Below are positions 45,577 to 53,612 of a DNA stretch of 64,000 nt, piece after piece. Each line of letters opens with the position of its first letter. Position 1 is the first letter of the stretch. The position numbers and the translations under genes were made by a program. The notes beneath the pieces were generated by a model. That model saw nothing but the letters and a program-made list of their open reading frames with translations, searched no databases and was not told where the DNA came from. The DNA lies in NCBI RefSeq assembly GCF_003419895.1, contig NZ_QPMM01000002.1:682001-746000 (forward strand), given 5' to 3'. The DNA is from Chitinophaga silvatica (lineage in GTDB: Bacteria; Bacteroidota; Bacteroidia; Chitinophagales; Chitinophagaceae).

Positions 45577-45766
45577 AGTAGTAATAGTTTTAAGCGAATT
45601 GAAGAATAAGGAGAGTGGATTATTATTGAATCGAACTGTTAATAGTTTGATCAAATAGAAAACGAACTTCGCACATTTTTTTGGATTTAGCAAGCTGAAT
45701 CGCTTGTTGGTATTGAATGTTAGGATGTCATATTATTTTGATGATAATTAACATTAAAATTTTTAA

Positions 45767-46180
45767 ATGATTTTATCAGGTAAGGATTGCGCGGATATTG
45801 GCTTTGCGGATTTATATTTGAGTATGATGACACACCAACAACACAGGAATTTGGAAACTCTGTTAAAGATTCAGCGGAAAAGAATAAAGGAATCTCCAGA
45901 GTATTGCCTTGAATTAATGGAGGCACTTGGGTTCAAAGAGCAATTGCCACAAATGAGGGAGGCTTATGAACAGGAGAAAAAGGAAAAAGAAGAACAACGA
46001 AAGGTCCAAAGGAAAATAAAACGGCTAAAGGCAAAAGGAATTGAAATCTGTTCTTGCTGCGGGCAAAGAATTGTGGTAAATCCATTATTAGATGTCTCTG
46101 AAAAAAAGAAAGTTAAAAGAACTTCAGTTAATGTGGAGAAATCTGAATTAATAAAGAAAAAGAAAAAAAGAGATTATTAA
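45767..46180 (+). CDS. small charged hypothetical protein with CxxC
   Basis: 137 residues; the start is uncertain (ATG 45767, or the double ATG at 45824/45827). A helical, very charged middle (EAYEQEKKEKEEQRKVQRKI, coiled-coil-like) is followed by a small CSCCGQ cluster that could bind zinc, then a Lys-rich tail. No recognised family. It lies 185 nt before an ADP-ribosyltransferase-like gene on the same strand, so it might be its partner, but nothing in the sequence proves this. Confidence 0.5.
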   Translation: MILSGKDCADIGFADLYLSMMTHQQHRNLETLLKIQRKRIKESPEYCLELMEALGFKEQLPQMREAYEQEKKEKEEQRKVQRKIKRLKAKGIEICSCCGQRIVVNPLLDVSEKKKVKRTSVNVEKSELIKKKKKRDY

Positions 46181-46365
46181 CATTATTTCTGTACGATTAA
46201 AGTTAGTATTGGTCATTACCAAATATTTTGATCATTTTTTACAGATGCTTTTACTATGTCTGATTGATTTTCATTTTTGTGAATATGGTTAAGAATAACC
46301 CTTTTGTTAAAGTGAAAATTTAAAGTCCATCTTAGAAATTATATCATAAATATTCTGGCTGGTTT

Positions 46366-47019
46366 ATGTCAAATCTTATGCATAATTCTGAGATTAATTA
46401 TTCTTCAGATCATGGATTGTTACTTGGTTTTCATGGCTGTGATAAAGCAGTAAGAGATGCTGTATTGTTGGGTGAAACTGAATTAAGAGGCAGTAACAAT
46501 AATTTTGATTGGTTAGGTGATGGCATTTATTTTTGGCAGAATAATTATAGCAGGGCATTAGATTATGCAACTAATCCGCCACCTAATATTATTATTAAAC
46601 ATCCTGCAGTTTTAGGTGCCGTATTTTCACTTGGAAATTGCCTCGATCTTACAGATAGAGAATGTTTGAGGCATATTAATTCTTCCTATAGAAACCTGAT
46701 TAAAATATCAGAAGATTTAGGAGCAAAAGTTCCGAAAAATATCGGTGCATCTTCTTCAAAAGATATTGATCGTTTACTAAGGTATCTTGATTGTTCGGTT
46801 ATAAAAAATTTACATAGAATTGTAAGAGAAGGTATTGTTGTTGATGAATTATTAGTTACTGAACCTTTCGAATCTGTCAGAGCTGCTTTTATTGAAGGAG
46901 AACCAATTTATGAAGGCGCAGGATTCTACAACAAAACACATATTCAAATCTGTATCAGAAACCCTAATCTTATTAAAGGATATTTTATGCCAAGGAGGGA
47001 ATTGGAGTGGATACCATAA
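46366..47019 (+). CDS. ADP-ribosyltransferase-fold-like protein, possible toxin
   Basis: 217 residues, no signal peptide. LLLGFHGCD (about 19-27), then DWLGDGIYFWQNNYSRALDYA (about 47-67, given by its ends DWLGDGIYFW and RALDYA) follow the H-G and G-x-G-x-Y-F pattern of ADP-ribosyltransferase-like toxins such as DUF3990 relatives (YHGS ... G-GFYLT). The C-terminal part KTHIQICIRNPNLIKGYF is beta-rich and could hold the third catalytic position. If active, it would transfer ADP-ribose from NAD to a target. The A+T-rich context suits a transferred gene. Function is inferred from motif pattern. Confidence 0.55.
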   Translation: MSNLMHNSEINYSSDHGLLLGFHGCDKAVRDAVLLGETELRGSNNNFDWLGDGIYFWQNNYSRALDYATNPPPNIIIKHPAVLGAVFSLGNCLDLTDRECLRHINSSYRNLIKISEDLGAKVPKNIGASSSKDIDRLLRYLDCSVIKNLHRIVREGIVVDELLVTEPFESVRAAFIEGEPIYEGAGFYNKTHIQICIRNPNLIKGYFMPRRELEWIP

Positions 47020-47114
47020 TAAATACTTGAGTTTAGTGTACTGATTATGTGTTTTATTACTATGGCTGTAAGCTACAAGAGGAACACAGTTGTTCATCAT
47101 TTCAACATACTATA

Positions 47115-47158
47115 CTGATTCCATTTCATTATTCAACTTCAAAATGAAAGGGAATCAG
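47115..47158. terminator. possible bidirectional hairpin between converging genes
   Basis: CTGATTCCATTTCATT (47115-47130) and AATGAAAGGGAATCAG (47143-47158) form a 16-bp stem with one mismatch. No T-run follows on either side, so termination efficiency is uncertain. Confidence 0.5.
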
Positions 47159-47174
47159 CACAGCAGTTACATCA

Positions 47175-47942
47175 TTACAAATTTATTTTTACTCCCTTGG
47201 AACTAATCTTATAAGTAAAGTGCATATCCTTACTTAGTTTGCTTAATACATCTTCCAATGTAGCCTTGTGGAAAATTTGTTCTTTGATATCCGGAGTTTT
47301 AGATCCATCTCCCGAAATAACAACATCTACTCCAAACCAATCTTCTAGTGTACGGGAGAGTTGCATAATTGTAATATTCTTCAGTATCAGGGAATCAGAT
47401 AACCAGGCTTCCAACTCTTCAGGATGATAGGTTTCTTTTTCCATAAGGTCTATTTCATTATTGGCGAGAATCATTTGTCCTCTTTCCAGAATTTCAGGTT
47501 GATTATCTGTTGCTGAATAATAAGACTTACTAACCCTTACCTGACCATTCAACAGGTAAAAGGTTGCCCCATGTTGAGCACCAAAAGATCTCATACGGAA
47601 AGAAGTTCCCAGTACTGTAGCTTTAAGTTTGTCGGAAGTTACAGTAAATGTATCCTTGCCTGGTTTTACATCAAAGAACGCATCTCCGTCCAGAAGCACA
47701 GCCCGGTTTCCGGGAAATGAATCAGGTACTGCCAGGAAGGTGGCTGAATTTAGAATAACTGTACTGCTATCTGGCAATGTTACTGGGGTTCTAACCCCAA
47801 TTTTGCCTTCATAGGTATGATATGTAATTCCTGGAACCTTAAGAGAATCCAATTTACTTTCAGTTGTTTTAGTGCCACAGCTCATTAATACTATACCTGC
47901 CCAAAAAGCCGAAAAAAATATAGTATCATTTTTAAATTGCAT
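47175..47942 (-). CDS. orphan FecR-domain lipoprotein
   Basis: 255 residues from ATG 47942, which gives a lipoprotein signal ending in GIVLMSCG; a longer frame to 48041 adds another hydrophobic stretch. The FecR fold is seen in VTLPDSSTVILNSATFLAVP, LLDGDAFFDV and TVLGTSFRMRSFG. The C terminus (LSRTLEDWFGVDVVIS) is DUF4974-like. Unlike the two FecR proteins of the Sus loci, it has no cytoplasmic sigma-binding part and no adjacent sigma gene. It is therefore unlikely to be a classic anti-sigma factor and may be a periplasmic-side sensor or scaffold. The fold assignment is good; the role is unknown. Confidence 0.75.
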   Translation of the reverse strand: MQFKNDTIFFSAFWAGIVLMSCGTKTTESKLDSLKVPGITYHTYEGKIGVRTPVTLPDSSTVILNSATFLAVPDSFPGNRAVLLDGDAFFDVKPGKDTFTVTSDKLKATVLGTSFRMRSFGAQHGATFYLLNGQVRVSKSYYSATDNQPEILERGQMILANNEIDLMEKETYHPEELEAWLSDSLILKNITIMQLSRTLEDWFGVDVVISGDGSKTPDIKEQIFHKATLEDVLSKLSKDMHFTYKISSKGVKINL

Positions 47943-48084
47943 ATACCAGGTATTTTGTATGTAATAATAAAACCCTAAAAATAGTAAAATAAACAGAGGC
48001 AAAAAGTTAGGCTTAAACAATTTATGAGTAGCAATAGACAATATTCGTTAACGCTATTAAAAAGTTATGTTGATATTCTAATGA

Positions 48085-48118
48085 TTTTTGTTTAGAAGTC
48101 AGGCGCCCCCTAACTTTG
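48085..48118 (+). promoter_or_regulatory. promoter of the proline dehydrogenase gene
   Basis: TTTTTG (48085-48090), 20 nt, then TAACTTTG (48111-48118), a full TAnnTTTG match. The start codon is at 48125, so the expected transcription start (about 48122-48125) leaves essentially no leader. Confidence 0.72.
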
Positions 48119-48124
48119 CGGCCC

Positions 48125-49303
48125 ATGGACAAGCAGCTATCTTTATCTTTCGATAATACGGCAATTGCATTCGAAGCAAAAACCGATAAGGACCTGAAAA
48201 GGGCCAACTTTCTTTTTAGCAATATAGGCAAACCCTGGTTAGTAAAGTTTGGTGCAACAATGACACCACTGGCTTTCAAACTAGGTCTTCCTATTAAAGG
48301 AATAATTAAAAATACCATCTTCGCACAATTCTGTGGTGGTGAATCTCTCGAAGAAGCTGCAGCTACCGCTTTAAAGCTGGGAAATTACCATGTAGGTGTA
48401 GCACTCGACTACGGTGTTGAAGCAATGGAAGGTGAAAATAGCTATGATGCTGCTGTTCCGGAATTTATCAGAGCTATTCAATACGCTGCAACCCGTCCGG
48501 ATATTCCATTTATTGCAATTAAAATTACCGGCTTCGCCAGATTTGAATTGCTTGAAAAATTACATCGCAAAGATAGCCTTACTCCTGAAGAACAGGCCGA
48601 GTATAAGAGAGTAAGAAACCGTATTCATTCAATTGCTGAGGCTGGTGCTCACCATGATGTTGCTATCCTGGTAGACGCCGAAGAATCCTGGATTCAAGAC
48701 CCCGTAGATGACCTCACCAATGAAATGATGTCTTTATTCAATAAGAAAAAAGTAATCGTTTATAATACCTTCCAGATGTATTGCCACGACAGACTAGAAT
48801 ACCTCAGAGTATCTCTGGCTGCCGCTCAGAAAGACGGATACCTGCTTGGAGCAAAATTGGTAAGGGGTGCTTATATGGAGAAGGAAAATAAACGTGCAGC
48901 TGAAAATAATTACCCAACTCCAATTCAGCCTAGTAAACAAGCTACCGATAACGACTACAATACCGCTGTAAAATTGTGCATCGAGAACCTGGATAAGTTG
49001 TCTGTTTTCATTGGCACTCACAATGAAGATAGTTGCATGCTGGCCGCCCGACTAATGCATGAAAAAGGATATAAACACAATCATGAGCATGTCAACTTCT
49101 CCCAATTATTGGGGATGAGTGATAATATTACCTTCAATTTGGCTCATGCTGGATATAATGTTTCCAAATATCTCCCATACGGACCAGTAAAAGAAGTGCT
49201 TCCATATTTGATTCGCCGCGCCCAGGAAAATACTTCCATAGCCGGACAAATGGGTAGAGAATTATCCCTGATCCGCAAAGAGATGAAACGTAGAAGAATC
49301 TAA
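48125..49303 (+). CDS. proline dehydrogenase (monofunctional)
   Basis: 392 residues from ATG 48125 (MDKQLSLSFDNTAIAF). FAD-dependent oxidation of proline to pyrroline-5-carboxylate, feeding electrons to quinone at the inner membrane. Conserved PRODH barrel elements: DYGVEAMEGE, VDAEESWIQ, YNTFQMYCHDRLEYL, LGAKLVRGAYMEKE, FIGTHNED and the C-terminal YLPYGPVKEVLPYLIRRAQEN (here by its ends YLPYGP and YLIRRAQEN). Length fits the stand-alone bacterial enzymes, without the aldehyde dehydrogenase half of PutA. The start agrees with relatives. The promoter sits directly before the ATG. Confidence 0.92.
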   Translation: MDKQLSLSFDNTAIAFEAKTDKDLKRANFLFSNIGKPWLVKFGATMTPLAFKLGLPIKGIIKNTIFAQFCGGESLEEAAATALKLGNYHVGVALDYGVEAMEGENSYDAAVPEFIRAIQYAATRPDIPFIAIKITGFARFELLEKLHRKDSLTPEEQAEYKRVRNRIHSIAEAGAHHDVAILVDAEESWIQDPVDDLTNEMMSLFNKKKVIVYNTFQMYCHDRLEYLRVSLAAAQKDGYLLGAKLVRGAYMEKENKRAAENNYPTPIQPSKQATDNDYNTAVKLCIENLDKLSVFIGTHNEDSCMLAARLMHEKGYKHNHEHVNFSQLLGMSDNITFNLAHAGYNVSKYLPYGPVKEVLPYLIRRAQENTSIAGQMGRELSLIRKEMKRRRI

Positions 49304-49333
49304 GCTGCTAACATTCAGAGTAGAAGAATCTAA
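49290..49333. repeat. short direct repeat at the end of the proline dehydrogenase gene
   Basis: GTAGAAGAATCTAA occurs at 49290-49303 (covering the stop codon) and again at 49320-49333, a 14-nt exact repeat with 30-nt period. Confidence 0.7.
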
Positions 49334-49810
49334 ACTGATCATATACTCTCAAAATGATAAAAGGTTTAGATATCAAATAGATCAATTACACTCAAAAGAT
49401 AAAAATAGAGAAGTCGAAATAGCGAAGAGATAAAGCATATAGGAATTAAACCAGATCACATCCTCTTTAATGATACATTACATCCTCTCCAAAATGAAGC
49501 TTAGAACAAGCTAAACCTGCTTTTTAATAGTATAATAACTGAAATGCCAGACACAAGCAGTGTTTGGCATTTCAGTTTATTTTTGCTTACAGGAATAATG
49601 CTTCATCTTCACTCGTTTTTGACTAAATGTTTTCATCATCTGTTTGAAATCAATAGGTCTTATCAGAGATTTTATTCACCAATTTCTCACCATTTCCTTA
49701 TAAAATCTTCGCAATTAATTGATAGTCAATTGATTTTATTGTCAAAAATTCACCAGCCTTTACTAACCCTGGGAACTTTTTCACAATTCTTCCTTAACTT
49801 GCCCTCAATT
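49304..49810. other. intergenic region between proline dehydrogenase and thyA
   Basis: About 500 nt without a convincing gene. It holds the direct repeat at 49320, A-rich sequence, two CATCCTCT fragments near 49468-49499 that resemble a half arm of the dispersed hairpins, and a good terminator at 49537. The frame that extends upstream of thyA through this region is not protein-like. Confidence 0.6.
49537..49585 (+). terminator. intrinsic terminator upstream of thyA
   Basis: AACTGAAATGCCAGACAC (49537-49554) pairs with GTGTTTGGCATTTCAGTT (49560-49577), loop of 5 nt, one G-T pair, followed by TATTTTT. It lies 230 nt after the proline dehydrogenase stop. Confidence 0.82.
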
Positions 49811-50632
49811 ATGGATCAGTATCTAACTCTACTTCAACATATTCTGGATGAAGGAACTGTAAAAACCGACCGCACTGGTACCGGTACAACAAGTTGCTTC
49901 GGCTATCAAATGCGTTTTAACCTTCAGGAAGGTTTCCCTATTGTTACTACTAAGAAACTTCACCTTAAATCCATTATTTACGAACTGCTTTGGTTTTTAA
50001 ATGGAGATACCAACATCAAATGGTTAAAAGAACATGGTGTAAGTATCTGGGATGAATGGGCAGATCCAAACGGTGATCTGGGTCCTGTATATGGTAAACA
50101 ATGGCGTAGCTGGGAAACTCGCGACGGTAATGTAATTGACCAGATTACAGATGCTGTAAATACCATTAAAAAGAATCCTGATTCCCGTAGGATTATCGTG
50201 AACGCATGGAATGTGGGCGATTTACCTAAAATGGCCCTGAGTCCTTGTCATTGCTTATTCCAGTTTTATGTAACACCAGCAAATACTGCTAAAGGTGAAA
50301 CAAAAGGAAAGCTTAGTTGCCAATTGTATCAGAGAAGTGCAGATGTATTTCTGGGAGTTCCTTTTAATATAGCATCCTATGCACTTCTGACAATGATGAT
50401 GGCACAGGTTTGTGATCTCGAACCCGGCGACTTTATCCATACTTTTGGTGATGTACATCTCTACAGTAATCATATTGAACAGGCGAAACTGCAATTAACC
50501 AGGAAGCCATACCCGTTACCAGTAATGAAAATTAACCCTGAAGTAAAGGATATATTTTCGTTCCAATATTCAGATTTTGAATTGGTAAACTATCAGTTTC
50601 ATCCTGCTATAAAAGCACCTGTAGCGGTATAA
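49811..50632 (+). CDS. thyA: thymidylate synthase
   Basis: 273 residues from ATG 49811 ([15 protein letters not shown]); the frame continues upstream through a terminator hairpin and is not used. Methylates dUMP to dTMP with methylene-tetrahydrofolate. Catalytic Cys146 in [10 protein letters not shown], plus [34 protein letters not shown] (exactly the conserved dUMP-binding block) and [17 protein letters not shown] [13 protein letters not shown]. folA follows 10 nt downstream, forming the common thyA-folA pair that keeps folate reduced. Confidence 0.97.
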   Translation: MDQYLTLLQHILDEGTVKTDRTGTGTTSCFGYQMRFNLQEGFPIVTTKKLHLKSIIYELLWFLNGDTNIKWLKEHGVSIWDEWADPNGDLGPVYGKQWRSWETRDGNVIDQITDAVNTIKKNPDSRRIIVNAWNVGDLPKMALSPCHCLFQFYVTPANTAKGETKGKLSCQLYQRSADVFLGVPFNIASYALLTMMMAQVCDLEPGDFIHTFGDVHLYSNHIEQAKLQLTRKPYPLPVMKINPEVKDIFSFQYSDFELVNYQFHPAIKAPVAV

Positions 50633-50642
50633 TTTCAATATT

Positions 50643-51134
50643 ATGCGAGTATCCATCATTGTTGCAGCTTCTGAAAACAATGTAGTTGGCATAAATAATA
50701 TGCTGCCCTGGAAAATATCTACTGATCTCAAGTATTTTAAATCCGTTACGATGGGTAAGCCCATCATTATGGGACGTAAAACCTTTGATTCCATACGTAA
50801 GCCGTTACCAGGACGACCCAATATTGTAATCACCCGCCAGCGTGATTTTAAGCCCGAAGGTGTTTATGTAGTAAACTCTATTGAAGAGGCCATTCGTAAA
50901 GCTCAATCATTTGGAGAAGAAGAAATTTTTATCACAGGTGGGGCACAAATCTTCGAGGAAGCGTGGCCGTTAGTTAGCAGAATATATCTGACACGGGTAT
51001 ACGCTGTTGTACATGGCGATGCATTTTTCCCGCAAATTGATGGAAATGAATTTGAATTGATTAGTGATGAGCGCCATGAATTGAGTGAGAAAGATGAGTT
51101 TCCTTTCTCTTTTCAGGTTTGGGAAAGAATATAG
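50643..51134 (+). CDS. folA: dihydrofolate reductase
   Basis: 163 residues. Reduces dihydrofolate to tetrahydrofolate with NADPH, regenerating the cofactor oxidised by ThyA. VGINNMLPWKISTDLKYFK (substrate-binding Asp/Trp region), IIMGRKTFDSI, LPGRPNIVITR and IFITGGAQIFEEAW (NADPH-binding Gly-Gly) are all present. Co-transcribed with thyA (10-nt gap). It converges on dnaG with only 7 nt between stops and no terminator seen. Confidence 0.96.
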   Translation: MRVSIIVAASENNVVGINNMLPWKISTDLKYFKSVTMGKPIIMGRKTFDSIRKPLPGRPNIVITRQRDFKPEGVYVVNSIEEAIRKAQSFGEEEIFITGGAQIFEEAWPLVSRIYLTRVYAVVHGDAFFPQIDGNEFELISDERHELSEKDEFPFSFQVWERI

Positions 51135-51141
51135 TCTGAAC

Positions 51142-53100
51142 TTATTTAAAGACTACTGTTCCCATTCCATTGGTCAGTTCTCTTTCCAATGTATTCAGGT
51201 GTTTCTGCATTTCCAGACAAACCATCAGTTGTTCCATATCAGTAGCCTTTTTGGCTTCTTCCTGATTTTCGAAGATTAGCTTCTTTATTTTTCTCAGAAT
51301 AAGATAGTTGGTGGTGGAGATAGTATCTCTCAGGTAGGCATTATCTCCATATACTGTATCAATTTCAAAGCGATCTTTCCAGTTGATACTTAAATCTGCT
51401 TCTTTATCTGCCAGGATTTCTGCAATCTGACGGGATAAGATTTGATCTTCGTGATAGAGAAACCACTTACGGTCCAGCAATTCGCCAGTATCGTATTTCA
51501 ATTTATATTCCCTGAGGATACGCTTTACCAATTCACTCTCAGCCAGTGCTTCGAAGTCGTAAGGTAATCTGAAGATATAATCAGCAACCGTAATGTTTTC
51601 TTCATCATTGAAGGTTTTATCGCCAAAACGAAGCAGAATTTTAACCAGTTCTCTTTCCTGTCTTTCATGGCCGCTGAGCAAAGATTCAACAGATATCCCT
51701 GTTTCTGCAGCTTCCATGGCCGCAATAGCTTCTTCGCTTAAAGCATCACTTCCCTGGTTTTTGGCCAGGGCATTTTCACGCTTAACAAGTCGGTCTCTGA
51801 TGAATTTATTGACCAGTTGAATCAATCCCTGCTCATCGATATGCAGTAACTGACTACATTGACGGATATAATCCTGTTGTCTGGTAAAATCTTCCGTCTT
51901 GTCGATTTTGGAAATAGTTTCTGCTATTTCATTAACAAGCTGGGATTTTTTTGTGCTGTCGCTTCCTGCTTCCTGCATACTGATTTGCAGTTTAAACAGC
52001 ACAAAGTCTTTCTTATTTTCCTGTATGAATTCGCGGAATGCATTAGCTCCAATTTTTTGGACATAGCTATCCGGATCTTCTTTATCGGGAAGGAGTACAA
52101 GTTTAACGTTAAGTCCTTCTTCTATGGCCATATCCAATCCACGTAATGCGGCTTTAACACCGGCACTATCACCGTCGTAGAGGATGGTGAGGTTATTGGT
52201 ATATTTCTTTATTAATCGAAGCTGGTCTTGCGTCAGTGAAGTACCGCTGGAAGCAACAACATTTTCAACTCCTGCCTGGTGCAGTGATATAACGTCGGTA
52301 TATCCTTCTACAAGCAAACATTCATTGAGTTTATCAATAGAATGTCGTGCAAAGTAGGTTCCATACAATACCCGGCTTTTGACATAAATGTCATTTTCGG
52401 GAGAGTTGATATACTTTGGGGCTCTATCTGATTTTCCCAGAATACGTGCGCCGAATCCAAGAATCTTCCCGGACTGGTTATGAATGGGAAATATTACTCT
52501 GCCTCTATAGTTATCTGCCGGCTGGTCGTTCCGTATGGTAACCAATCCGGTTTTTTGCAGGTACTCCAGGTTGTAACCTTTGTCCAGAGCCGATTGAGAA
52601 AAGGAGTTGAAGGTATTGAGACAGTAGCCCAGTTGAAATTTTTTGATAGTTTCTTCTGTAAAACCTCTTTCTTCAAAATAGCTTAATCCAATATTTTGTC
52701 CTTCTTCCGAATTAAAAAGCGTATCGGTAAAATATTCTCTAGCGTAGTTATTGATGATGAAAAGGCTATCTGCCAGCAGTTGTTGTTGTTTCTGCTCTGC
52801 ACTTACTTCGGTTTCCTCTAATTCTATTTGGTAACGTTGGGCAAGCCAACGAAGAGCTTCAACATAGGAGTATTTTTCATGCTCCATGACGAAGTTGATT
52901 GTATTGCCACTGGCACCACAACCGAAGCATTTATAGATTTCTTTCCCGGGAGAAACAGTGAAAGAGGGCGATTTTTCATTATGAAACGGGCATAACCCTA
53001 AGTAATTGGCACCTCTTTTTTTCAATTTCACAAAAGAGCCAACTATTTCCACAATATCAATGCGGTTAAGAATCTGCTGTATGGATTGCTGGGATATCAC
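51142..53100 (-). CDS. dnaG: DNA primase
   Basis: 652 residues. Synthesises RNA primers at the replication fork. N-terminal CHC2 zinc finger (C37, H40, C58, C61; LCPFHNEKSPSF and YKCFGCGASGN). TOPRIM catalytic core with LLVEGYTDVISLHQAG, VVASSGTSLT and LTILYDGDSAGVKAALRG. The C-terminal region is helical and should bind DnaB helicase. Length and domain order are normal. It is not in an rpoD operon here. Confidence 0.96.
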   Translation of the reverse strand: MISQQSIQQILNRIDIVEIVGSFVKLKKRGANYLGLCPFHNEKSPSFTVSPGKEIYKCFGCGASGNTINFVMEHEKYSYVEALRWLAQRYQIELEETEVSAEQKQQQLLADSLFIINNYAREYFTDTLFNSEEGQNIGLSYFEERGFTEETIKKFQLGYCLNTFNSFSQSALDKGYNLEYLQKTGLVTIRNDQPADNYRGRVIFPIHNQSGKILGFGARILGKSDRAPKYINSPENDIYVKSRVLYGTYFARHSIDKLNECLLVEGYTDVISLHQAGVENVVASSGTSLTQDQLRLIKKYTNNLTILYDGDSAGVKAALRGLDMAIEEGLNVKLVLLPDKEDPDSYVQKIGANAFREFIQENKKDFVLFKLQISMQEAGSDSTKKSQLVNEIAETISKIDKTEDFTRQQDYIRQCSQLLHIDEQGLIQLVNKFIRDRLVKRENALAKNQGSDALSEEAIAAMEAAETGISVESLLSGHERQERELVKILLRFGDKTFNDEENITVADYIFRLPYDFEALAESELVKRILREYKLKYDTGELLDRKWFLYHEDQILSRQIAEILADKEADLSINWKDRFEIDTVYGDNAYLRDTISTTNYLILRKIKKLIFENQEEAKKATDMEQLMVCLEMQKHLNTLERELTNGMGTVVFK

Positions 53101-53218
53101 GCTGCGAAATTACAGGAATTTCATTATTGGAGAGAATTGAATCAGAATACCCATAATAATTTCAAATAGATTATGTATTTTTATACTATTAAAAACCGTC
53201 TTTAAACCCCCGTATCCT

Positions 53219-53536
53219 ATGAAGAAAAATCTACTTTTATTTATTATTTCATTACTGTCATTTACCCTCCCAACCAGGGCCGGTGACGATAATTCTGATA
53301 AGCCTTTGGTTATCAAAGCTTATCCTAATCCTTCCACAGGCATTGTATATTTTCAATTACCCGCCATAACTGCCAAACAGATATTGCTGGAAGTATTTAA
53401 TCCAATTGGAACTTTAGTGCAAAAAAAGGTATTTGATGGGCAGCAGCCTATGTCTGTCGATTTAAGGGATCAGCCTAAAGGATTGTATTACTTAAGGGTC
53501 AATGGGGCTAAAGCTATTCCAGTAGTGATTTACTAG
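53219..53536 (+). CDS. mini-protein consisting of a signal peptide and a T9SS-type sorting domain
   Basis: 105 residues. Signal peptide about 1-21 (MKKNLLLFIISLLSFTLPTRA). The rest is a single beta-sandwich like the type IX secretion C-terminal domain: KAYPNPSTGIVYFQLP, VFNPIGTLVQKKVF and GLYYLRVNGAKAIPVVIY. In full-size proteins this domain directs a cargo across the outer membrane and is then removed; here no cargo is encoded. It may be a remnant, a decoy or an independent small surface protein. Divergent from dnaG. Confidence 0.72.
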   Translation: MKKNLLLFIISLLSFTLPTRAGDDNSDKPLVIKAYPNPSTGIVYFQLPAITAKQILLEVFNPIGTLVQKKVFDGQQPMSVDLRDQPKGLYYLRVNGAKAIPVVIY

Positions 53537-53567
53537 TGTCAGCAACTGTTCCCGTCATCTTTTTTCT

Positions 53568-53575
53568 TATATTTG
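53568..53575 (+). promoter_or_regulatory. candidate -7 element of the thiolase gene
   Basis: TATATTTG matches TAnnTTTG and lies 38 nt before the thiolase ATG; the -33 region is weak. Confidence 0.45.
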
Positions 53576-53612
53576 ATAGATTAAAAAATGCCAAACAATC
53601 TTAATTTATCAG

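Noticed and set aside
49544..49810. Upstream extension of thyA in frame
   Set aside because: It begins inside a terminator hairpin and is unlike any thymidylate synthase N terminus; the ATG at 49811 places the catalytic Cys at 146 as in E. coli.
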